This document shows positions 1 through 6,977 of a stretch of DNA of 14,244 nt, piece after piece. The DNA is from Tritrichomonas foetus (Eukaryota > Parabasalia > Tritrichomonadida > Tritrichomonadidae), in the NCBI GenBank assembly GCA_001839685.1, contig MLAK01001262.1:10764-25007 (forward strand), written 5' to 3'. How positions within the stretch are numbered: the stretch's first letter is position 1; each line of letters opens with the position of its first letter. Both the position numbers and the translations under genes were made by a program. Under the pieces are notes generated by a model that made no database searches, was not told the origin of the DNA, and saw nothing but the letters and a program-made list of their open reading frames with translations.

Positions 1-32
1 ATGATATTCTTTCTTTATGATATTCTTTCTTT
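1..32. repeat. Perfect 16-bp tandem duplication
   Basis: The unit atgatattctttcttt occurs twice back to back (1-16 and 17-32). It lies beyond the 3' end of the Sel1 kinase gene at the window edge, so it may continue outside. It looks like a simple replication-slippage repeat. Nothing else is seen in 33-182. Confidence 0.85.
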
Positions 33-182
33 GATGATTTTACTTCTCAAATGGTTTCCAACGATTTTTCCTTTCTATTTGCATTCTGTAAATAATTGAT
101 AAAATCGTTGTTCACTAAATAGAATATAATATTTAGTCAACAATGAAAATTTTTACATTATATTCAATGGCAAATCAAACAC

Positions 183-2828
183 TTATTCCTCCTTTTCTTT
201 TTCACTCATGATTTCTTTCCACATATTTGATTCTTGAGCCAATTCACAATATTTGTTAAAATCAATCCCACTGTCCTCATTTCTAATTGCAGCAACCAGC
301 AAATAAACCGCAGCATCTAAAAAACCCTCGTCGACGGCTTCAGTCAGATATCGAATGCCTTTTTCCATATCTCCCTCAACATCATCATCAAACAAATATT
401 TCCTTCCTAAATAAAATTTTGCTTTGGTACTTCCATGATTGGCGGCACGACTTAACCAATAAAGTTCTTCTTTTGGATCCGATTCAAGATAATCATTTCC
501 TTCATAATAAATTGGATAAAGTTTTTCCATTGCAGGTAAAAAATTGTTTTCTGCAGCCAATTTGATATATTTCAGTCCTTCTGTATATTCTTCTTCTGTC
601 GTAGCTGTTTCATAAGTAAATACACCGTACAAAAATTGGAAAATATCAATATTTTTTTCAGCTAATAACTTTAAACAAGAAATAGACATATCTACTTGAT
701 CACTTTCAATTAATAATTTCAATAAAGCATAGGCGGCCTTTCTTGAACCTTTTTTAGCTGCCGCTAGTAAATATTCAGCTGCTTTTTCGTGATCCTCTGG
801 AATTTCAGGTGGATAGCCTTTTCCAAGAATAAGCCCTGCATAATAAAGAGCTGTTTCATTCTGATTCTCTTCTGCTGACTTGCTGAGCCACTTCAAAGCT
901 TCTGGAATATTTTTTTCTATTAATGGTTCAGTTTCTTTATCGTCATCAAGAAATCCGCCATTATATAAAAGTGCACCATAATTTACGTAGGCTTCTTGAC
1001 AACCTCTTTCACACGCTAATTTAAAGTATTTAAGGGCACCTTCCAAATCTTCTTTATCAACTCCAACTCCATTCAATAAAAAGCTTGCATAATTAAAAGT
1101 TGCTTCAGCATGACCTTTATCAGACGCTGCTTTATAAAATAAAAGTGCTTTTTGAAAATTGATCCCATGTCTTGAACTTCCTTTTTCGTAGATATTTCCA
1201 ATCTTGAAAAGCATATCAGCACTTGTTGTATTACTTGGCAAGTCTGTAAGTTCAATAATATCATCAATATTTCCAGTAATTGATGTTGTCAGCATTAATG
1301 GATCAGACGCATCACTTCGAATTGATTGTGTCAAATCGAAAATATTTTTTATTGCTTCTTTTTTAGTAGTTTTAGGTTTGTCTTTGACATGAATGTTCTT
1401 ATTCCTGAGGAAACTTGACAAATCAGCAGGCATTGTCGTTGCCAAATCTTTCAATAACTGATTACTCTTTTCACTAGTAATAAGCACTTTTTTATCTTCT
1501 TCTGGTTTCGTGTCAGATGGTTGAACTTCTTTTGATGAATATTGGAAAGTTGAAATAATTGGGTTAAATTTTTTCTTTTGTGGAACTTTAATTTTAATAC
1601 TTGGAATAGCACTTCTTTCAGCAGTAGCGGGTAGGGATTCTGCCCTTTTTGAACGAATTCCAATATCAGTTCGACTAAAATCAGGTTTTTCATTTTTATC
1701 AAAACCAACTTTTTTCATTGAATTTGGTGTTGCTGATGTTGTAGTTGTTGAGAAAGTATTTACATCAGGAGATAATATTATTGGTGGAGCTCGACGTTTT
1801 GGTACTTTTATTTGAATAGTTTTGGTTTTTGTATGATTAGCATCAATAGTTGTTCGAGAAAAATCTGTTGATCGTCTTGCTTTTTTAGTTAGTGATTGGT
1901 TAGCAATAGGAATATTGGATGGAATAACATTGAGAACATTTTTACAATAATTGAAATATTCTTCATAATCAACATCAGGTAAAACTAATGAAGGATTTGT
2001 TAAAATTTCAACAACTATTTCATCGAAATTAAATCGATTTGAAGGATTTGTATCCCAACACTGATTTAAAAAGTCTTGAAAAGTATCTGGTATTTTTTCG
2101 GTAAATACTGGTCGAATTCCATCTCTTACTCTTCCTGCATGCTTGAATATTGCGATTTCCTTTTCTGGATATGCTGAAGCGCCCATTAATACTTCATATG
2201 CTAAAATTCCAAAAGCATACACGTCAACAGGAAAATTGTATTTTTCATCATCGTCAAATAGTTCTGGTGCCATATAGAATAGTGTTCCACTATTTATTGA
2301 CATTTTGATCGATTCTGAAGGATCAATAAATTTTGATAATCCAAAATCGATTATGTGCGGATATTGATTTTCATCAAGCATTACATTTCCTGGTTTTAAA
2401 TCACGATGTATTATGTTATTATCATGTAAATACTTCATTCCAACTGCCGTACCAATTAATATTATCTGCTTTCGAGTATTGTCCCAGTCAGGATGTGCCC
2501 TACCGGTTTGCTCGCGTTCAATTGCCTCCATTAAATTTCCGCCCGATAGAAGTTCCGTTAAAATGACCGGGAATGAATCGCCCTGAAAATCTGTTTCCGA
2601 ATAACCTTCGAAGCCAACGATACACGGGTGATTTAATTGAGAAAGTATCGATATTTCTCTGTCATCTTTATCTGGCGATTCCGAGATTGACGATGGAACG
2701 TGACGAATTTCTTTTGCTGCATATAATTTCCCACTTTTTTTATGACGACAAAGGAAAACACTGCCATAAGATCCTATTCCGAGTGTTTTTAGCAATTCAA
2801 AATCATCCAAATTAACTTGTTTCGACAT
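183..2828 (-). CDS. Protein kinase with C-terminal Sel1 repeats (TKL-like)
   Basis: 881 aa from the ATG at 2828 (MSKQVNLDDF). A 17-codon in-frame extension begins with TTG and is not used. The N-terminal kinase domain (about 10-275) looks fully active: glycine loop GIGSYGSV (17-24), ATP lysine K39, helix-C glutamate E58, HRDLKPGN (141-148), DFG (161-163), MAPE (186-189) and the late conserved R265. It should phosphorylate Ser/Thr. The overall style (WDNTRK, GTLFYMAPE) is that of the TKL-like kinases amplified in trichomonads. Residues about 300-535 form a low-complexity Ser/Thr/Lys/Pro linker with a duplicated basic motif. Residues about 539-870 hold roughly eight Sel1-type helical repeats, for example AEYLLAAAKKGSRKAAY, a fold that normally binds other proteins. 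No signal peptide or membrane segment is visible. I infer a cytosolic or nuclear signalling kinase whose partners dock on the Sel1 solenoid. The substrate is unknown. The domain call is firm; the subfamily is less sure. Confidence 0.93.
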   Translation of the reverse strand: MSKQVNLDDFELLKTLGIGSYGSVFLCRHKKSGKLYAAKEIRHVPSSISESPDKDDREISILSQLNHPCIVGFEGYSETDFQGDSFPVILTELLSGGNLMEAIEREQTGRAHPDWDNTRKQIILIGTAVGMKYLHDNNIIHRDLKPGNVMLDENQYPHIIDFGLSKFIDPSESIKMSINSGTLFYMAPELFDDDEKYNFPVDVYAFGILAYEVLMGASAYPEKEIAIFKHAGRVRDGIRPVFTEKIPDTFQDFLNQCWDTNPSNRFNFDEIVVEILTNPSLVLPDVDYEEYFNYCKNVLNVIPSNIPIANQSLTKKARRSTDFSRTTIDANHTKTKTIQIKVPKRRAPPIILSPDVNTFSTTTTSATPNSMKKVGFDKNEKPDFSRTDIGIRSKRAESLPATAERSAIPSIKIKVPQKKKFNPIISTFQYSSKEVQPSDTKPEEDKKVLITSEKSNQLLKDLATTMPADLSSFLRNKNIHVKDKPKTTKKEAIKNIFDLTQSIRSDASDPLMLTTSITGNIDDIIELTDLPSNTTSADMLFKIGNIYEKGSSRHGINFQKALLFYKAASDKGHAEATFNYASFLLNGVGVDKEDLEGALKYFKLACERGCQEAYVNYGALLYNGGFLDDDKETEPLIEKNIPEALKWLSKSAEENQNETALYYAGLILGKGYPPEIPEDHEKAAEYLLAAAKKGSRKAAYALLKLLIESDQVDMSISCLKLLAEKNIDIFQFLYGVFTYETATTEEEYTEGLKYIKLAAENNFLPAMEKLYPIYYEGNDYLESDPKEELYWLSRAANHGSTKAKFYLGRKYLFDDDVEGDMEKGIRYLTEAVDEGFLDAAVYLLVAAIRNEDSGIDFNKYCELAQESNMWKEIMSEKEKEE
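1555..1880 (-). repeat. Duplicated basic linker motif inside the Sel1 kinase
   Basis: In the linker at about residues 317-425, the same order of motifs appears twice. Copy one has TDFSRTTI followed by IQIKVPKRRAPPIILS. Copy two has PDFSRTDI followed by IKIKVPQKKKFNPIIS. The shared core is DFSRT(T/D)I, then I(Q/K)IKVP with a basic cluster and P-I-I. This is protein-level duplication within a region otherwise made of Ser, Thr and Lys. The role is unknown; a docking or nuclear-localisation motif is possible. Confidence 0.7.
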
Positions 2829-3191
2829 TTTTTTGCGTAATTTTTTCTGTAGATTTTGGAAAGAAAAAAAATTTGTCAAATATTTTTTAAAAAAATTTGT
2901 GAAAGTTGGTGATTATAAACACGGTTTTTTTGCGTCTTCTTTGAATAAAAAAATAGATTTTATTGGTTTTAATAAAATAATAATAATTAGTCAATTCTAA
3001 TATTAAAAAAACTGATGGTTTTTAATATGAAAAGTGAGATAAATGCACTTTATTGAGCAAATGGGGAACTTTTTTTGGATTATTGAAATAAATTGAAGCG
3101 ATATCTGTTCACTCTTTCACAATTTTAACAACAACTTTTTGAATACTACTCTATTTGTTTGTTTGGGCATATTCCAAAATTGAGTGATTAT

Positions 3192-3365
3192 TCCGGATTT
3201 TCAAAGGTTCTCCTTTGAAAGTAACAAATGTGATTATTTTTTACTACGAAATCATTTGATGCGTTACCAGAGATTAATTGTATCATCAATAAGAAACATT
3301 TGGTTTATCAACTGGGTGAGGTTGAGCATTTTTTTCCTGACATTAAGCTTTTGCAACATCACTAA
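3192..3365 (+). pseudogene. Possible decayed coding remnant (tentative)
   Basis: Two adjacent plus-strand frames carry protein-like text. One reads FKGSPLKVTNVIIFYYEII and then meets TGA. The overlapping frame continues with DALPEINCIINKKHLVYQ and LGEVEHFFPDIKLLQHH before a TAA. A single one-base shift near 3259 would link them. There is no ATG in a sensible place, and I do not recognise the family. The text resembles short helical segments of trichomonad repeat proteins, but that is only an impression. It could equally be chance open frame in AT-rich DNA. Confidence 0.25.
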
Positions 3366-3578
3366 GCTTCTGCATCAATACAAATGAATAGGTTTTCCCA
3401 ATACAGAGTCATAATTACTTAGTGAATCAGTATTGAGATAGAATAATTTAATACTGCTTCCAGTAAATTAATATTCATTAAGTTGATTGAATAATCAATT
3501 TTTATTTCTTCGACTTCTATTGCTTCAAACGAGCTTTTTCTTGATTTAGAACGTGAAAATAAATCAAAACTTTTGCTT

Positions 3579-3683
3579 GATTTGGAATCTCTATTTGATT
3601 TGGAAGATTTACTTGATTTGGAAGATTTACTTGATTTGGAAGATTTGCTTGATTTGGAAGATTTGCTTGATTTGGAATTTGGA
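3579..3683. repeat. 18-bp tandem repeat array
   Basis: Four near-identical 18-bp units run from 3597 to 3668. The first two are gatttggaagatttactt and the last two differ only by tta to ttg. A diverged unit (3579-3596) precedes them and a partial unit (3669-3683) follows. Because 18 is a multiple of three, several frames stay open. On the plus strand one frame reads LDLEDL repeats, but it has no ATG. On the minus strand an ATG at 3750 opens a 77-codon frame with repeated NLPNQ(A/V). Neither is a confident gene. Confidence 0.85.
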
Positions 3684-4005
3684 AAATTTTCTTTCTAGAA
3701 AGCTTGAACTTGAGTCTCAAAATAAGTTTAAATTTTTTTTGATGTCTCATCCTTTTTTTCTTTAGAATTTTGTCTTATTCACATATTTGTTACTCGTGAT
3801 TCATTCCCTATTTCTATCTTTTTTCAAATATGAATATTTATTCATAAAAAGTCTAAAAATCAGTTTTTTGTCAAATAGTTGTTTTAGGTTTATATAACAA
3901 ATATTAAAATAAGTGAAATTCAAATGAACATGAACGAGAACATTCTGGCATATATTTAAAAATATAAGAGTTATTCGATCATTAAAATAAAAATACAAAC
4001 AATTT

Positions 4006-4707
4006 CTATTTTTGCGAGTTCAACATATCAATTTGCGCTTTACACATTTGTCCTTGCCTCTTTAAGAAAGCTATTTCATCTGCGTGATCTTTTTCTCTTA
4101 GTTGTTTGCTTTCAGCAAGTCTCTTTTCAAGTGCGTCAAGTTTAATTTGAAGTTCATTGGCCTGAAGCTCAAGTGTTCTTTTCCTCGAAACGAGTTCGTC
4201 ATGATAGGTCTTCAAGTCTGGCACGCCTTGCCCAATTTGTAGTTCCTTTCGTTTTCCCCAATCAAGAGAAAGTTCATAGAGCTCCTTATATGAATTCAGC
4301 ATCATTCGATAATGCTCTCGAACGCGCAATAGGAGGCGACCACGGGGATTACAATCAACTGTCACTTGACGCACAATTTCATCGAAGCACTGTGAATATA
4401 AATCCGAGCGAATTAAGCAGACTCCAGTATTTCGTGCTTTTCTATTGAGTAACATATTATCGAGTTGTAGTTTCAGTTTTTTAACATCAGTTTTGGTGAC
4501 GGCATTAATACTCACACTTTGGGTGTACTTTACTCCGTCTTCCGTGAATTCAACTGGTGGAAAAATTGAGTTGATAACTTCGCGATTCATCGAATCAACA
4601 CCAGCGCCGGCCGTTGCAACAGCTTTTCGCATTTTATGAGCTTGGTCTGGATCATCAACTGGGACTGGTGCATCCCACTTCAAAAGTGTTTGCTTCTTTT
4701 GTTCCAT
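4006..4707 (-). CDS. DNALI1: Axonemal inner-arm dynein light chain (DNALI1/p28 family)
   Basis: 233 aa from the ATG at 4707 (MEQKKQTLL). The preceding in-frame TTG is rejected as a start. The family is recognised from FPPVEFTEDGVKYTQ, then RNTGVC followed by DLYSQCFDEIVRQVTVDC and RGRLLLRVRE. These match the conserved core of human DNALI1 and Chlamydomonas p28 almost word for word. The C-terminal part (about 165-230) is a heptad-rich coiled coil ending EIAFLKRQGQMCKAQI, also typical of the family. Length is slightly below the usual 250-280 aa because the N-terminus is short. In the family this subunit associates with single-headed inner-arm dynein heavy chains, together with actin or centrin, and supports flagellar beating. 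Its presence indicates a motile flagellated cell. It is divergently transcribed from the DYRK kinase. The gene ends in TAG. Confidence 0.96.
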   Translation of the reverse strand: MEQKKQTLLKWDAPVPVDDPDQAHKMRKAVATAGAGVDSMNREVINSIFPPVEFTEDGVKYTQSVSINAVTKTDVKKLKLQLDNMLLNRKARNTGVCLIRSDLYSQCFDEIVRQVTVDCNPRGRLLLRVREHYRMMLNSYKELYELSLDWGKRKELQIGQGVPDLKTYHDELVSRKRTLELQANELQIKLDALEKRLAESKQLREKDHADEIAFLKRQGQMCKAQIDMLNSQK

Positions 4708-5298
4708 AATCAAGTTTTTTTTGGAAAATCTGAATAAAACGTATTTTTTTGTTAAACGGTCGCGCTTTTCATAAATGTGATATTTCTGAATTTATTTGGT
4801 TGTGATTCTCCATATTCATAAGATGAACTTTTTAATAACATTCTATTCAAAAAAATTGTGAACACATTCGTTCTTCTTGAAGTGTTTTAATATCTCCACC
4901 AATTAAAATCTCATTCATTCTGCCCAAACAAGAATAAAAATCCTCTCTGTTCATCCAATTCAACAAGTTATTAGAAACATATCATTTCAATGAATTTCTA
5001 TATTTCCCCATAATCCGTCATGTGATGAATGATGGTTGTTCATCAACCAGATAACTGCTGAAAAAGATATGGAGAAAGTTGAATTAATTTTCAATGAAGT
5101 ACACGTTAGTTTTTTTACATTCAAATTATCCGAAAAATAAAAAAATGTACGTTTATTTGAGTTTTTCTCTAATTTACATCAAATCTTGTGTGAAACATCA
5201 GAATTGTATTCAAATATTTCTATGTTTTACAAAAAATATTTCCTAAAAATCCCTCAAAATTACGAAAAAAAATAATACAAATACCTATAGATTCAAAA
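4708..5298. promoter_or_regulatory. Divergent intergenic promoter region (DNALI1 / DYRK)
   Basis: These 591 bp must hold the promoters of both the minus-strand dynein gene and the plus-strand kinase. Very AT-rich. A short GC-rich island at 4751-4770 (gttaaacggtcgcgcttttc) sits 44-63 bp upstream of the dynein start and contains AACGG, a core bound by Myb-type factors in other eukaryotes. A small inverted repeat, tggttg-ttcat-caacca, lies at 5033-5049. No coding sequence or clear initiator element was recognised. Confidence 0.45.
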
Positions 5299-6630
5299 AT
5301 GCGCAGGAGAAACCTGCCAATGTTTCCAGTGAAGAAACCTTCACTTGTTATTAAACCACCGCCAAAAACAGGAGCCTGCACGCATTTTTCGCAAAAGAAT
5401 CATTCAGTTTCTCCACCGATGACAGCACTTTTATCACCACGCGTCAACACAAACGCCAAAAGGATTCTTCCTTCGTATCCAGCAACCGGCGAAATTCCTT
5501 TCCAGGGCCCAGTTAAGCCAAGTTTCGTATTTTTGAACTATCCAACTTTATTAACGAAAGAAGAAGAAAAAGAAATCCTACAATTCAAAGATATTTATTA
5601 CATTCGACCTCAACCTCCACCCACGAAGAATGCAGTCCGTCAAAATTCGAGTTTCTTCAGATTCACAAAAGACGACCATATCGCATATCGTTATCAGCAA
5701 CAACAGGTGATCGGGAAAGGCTCCTTTGGGTCTGTTTTGAAGTGCCTTGATCATAAAACCGGCGAACACGTTGCCATCAAGATGATGAAAAATAAACCAA
5801 AAGTTCATTCACAAATCATGTTTGAGTTGGATCTGCTTAAGCAACTGCAAACTGAAGAAGAAAATGGCTACAATATTATCAAATATGTTGGATCTTTTGA
5901 TTTTCGCAATTTCTTCTGCATCGTCATGGAATTGGCGGCCTTGGACCTTTATACGGTTCTCAAAAATCAGCGGTTTAGAGGCTTTTTGATTCCGGTTGTT
6001 CAGGCTGTCGCTAGGGATACTGCTTTTGCTCTAAAGTTCATGCACAGCAAGAAAATCATACATTGCGATATAAAACCAGAAAACATACTTTTCGCGACAC
6101 CTGAAAACAAAACAGTAAAAGTGATTGATTTTGGCTGTTCTTGCTATGTTGGAAAGCTAATGTTTAGCTACATTCAATCTCGATATTATCGTGCTCCTGA
6201 AGTTGTTTTTGGATTTGAATATGGAACAGAGATTGATATATGGAGTCTAGGATGTGTTTTATGTGAAATGATCACGGGACAGCCAATATTTCCAGCTGAA
6301 GATGAAACAGAACTAATGCAAATGATTGTGGCTGTCATTGGACCACCACCAAAGAATATGGTAAAGGTTGCTCCTCGCGCCCACCATTATTTCGATGAAA
6401 ACGGTGATATTAAACCTCAACCAAATTCGAGAGGTCAAATTCATACGCCAAATTCCTTAACGGTCTCCCAAGTAACTCGAATTAAAGATCCACAATTCCT
6501 ATCTCTTATTGACGGATGCCTCAGATGGCAGCCAAAAGAAAGACTTACTGCAGAAGGGTTTTTGAATCATCCATGGGTTAAACAGAAAATGAATGTGGCT
6601 GAAGATCCTCCATTTTCATCACGAACATGA
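5299..6630 (+). CDS. Class II DYRK-family dual-specificity kinase
   Basis: 443 aa from ATG 5299, ending in TGA. The kinase domain spans about 130-427: GKGSFGSV (139-146), K161, helix-C E176, HCDIKPEN (255-262), DFG (277-279), YIQSRYYRAPE (291-301) and DIWSLGC (313-319). HCD in place of HRD and the YIQSR motif are hallmarks of DYRKs. The segment DDHIAYRYQQQQVIGKGSFG resembles human DYRK2. Upstream, LLTKEEEKEILQFKDIYYI resembles the N-terminal autophosphorylation accessory region of class II DYRKs (DYRK2, DYRK4, Pom1). The DYRK-homology box between the two is not recognisable. In the activation loop the usual YxY is FSY: the second tyrosine, the self-phosphorylated one in known DYRKs, is kept as Y291. 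DFG is followed by C rather than the usual S. The N-terminal 80 residues are Pro- and Lys-rich. Substrates are unknown; relatives control cell polarity, growth and cytokinesis. Confidence 0.94.
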   Translation: MRRRNLPMFPVKKPSLVIKPPPKTGACTHFSQKNHSVSPPMTALLSPRVNTNAKRILPSYPATGEIPFQGPVKPSFVFLNYPTLLTKEEEKEILQFKDIYYIRPQPPPTKNAVRQNSSFFRFTKDDHIAYRYQQQQVIGKGSFGSVLKCLDHKTGEHVAIKMMKNKPKVHSQIMFELDLLKQLQTEEENGYNIIKYVGSFDFRNFFCIVMELAALDLYTVLKNQRFRGFLIPVVQAVARDTAFALKFMHSKKIIHCDIKPENILFATPENKTVKVIDFGCSCYVGKLMFSYIQSRYYRAPEVVFGFEYGTEIDIWSLGCVLCEMITGQPIFPAEDETELMQMIVAVIGPPPKNMVKVAPRAHHYFDENGDIKPQPNSRGQIHTPNSLTVSQVTRIKDPQFLSLIDGCLRWQPKERLTAEGFLNHPWVKQKMNVAEDPPFSSRT

Positions 6631-6977
6631 ATTTTGTTGGATTTCTTGATGAATCCAAGATGAGGCTGCACTAACTAATAATGATATACTTTTTTTATAT
6701 GAACATATATGTGTTAAATAAACTATTTAGAGATAACAACTGATCAAAAATTTCAACCATTTTTTATTTTATTTTCGATCGATATTTACGCATTTAAAAT
6801 CACTTTTATAAAGAAAAGTGGTCACAATATTGAATTCCTTCAACCACTTTTCTGATATTATTTGGTCGTATGGTTTTTATCTTAAGAATTGACACAAACT
6901 TTTTAAGTATCGAACGTTATGAAAATATCACAAAAATCTTCAGAAAAAAATCCTTCACAAGGAAAAATCGATAAAGC
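6631..6977. other. Intergenic region DYRK to B56, with 3' signal and small hairpin
   Basis: AT-rich spacer of 347 bp. TAAATAAA at about 6715-6722 is a plausible polyadenylation signal for the kinase mRNA, since trichomonads use UAAA-type signals. An 11-bp perfect inverted repeat, agaaaagtggt (6812-6822) and accacttttct (6843-6853) with a 20-nt loop, lies mid-spacer. The B56 promoter must lie downstream of it. No gene seen. Confidence 0.5.
6812..6853. repeat. 11-bp inverted repeat (possible hairpin)
   Basis: The arms agaaaagtggt and accacttttct are perfect reverse complements separated by 20 nt. It lies about 180 bp after the DYRK stop codon and 125 bp before the B56 start. It may form a hairpin in RNA or be a paired protein-binding site; the role is unknown. 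Confidence 0.6.

Larger units (their letters stand above)
2829..4005. other. Long intergenic region with a tandem repeat and possible gene remnant
   Basis: About 1.2 kb of AT-rich DNA lies between the 5' end of the Sel1 kinase and the 3' end of the dynein light chain gene. It holds the kinase promoter, the 18-bp repeat array at 3579-3683, and a stretch at about 3195-3365 that reads like decayed coding sequence. No convincing intact gene, tRNA or other RNA gene was seen. Confidence 0.6.

Noticed and set aside
2829..2879. N-terminal extension of the Sel1 kinase
   Set aside because: It starts with TTG; eukaryotic initiation at the ATG at 2828 gives a protein that begins just before the kinase domain. 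The same reasoning removed the TTG-started extensions of the dynein, coiled-coil and PMS2 genes.
3184..3387. 67-codon plus-strand frame
   Set aside because: It starts with GTG and overlaps the possible gene remnant in a different frame; no independent support.
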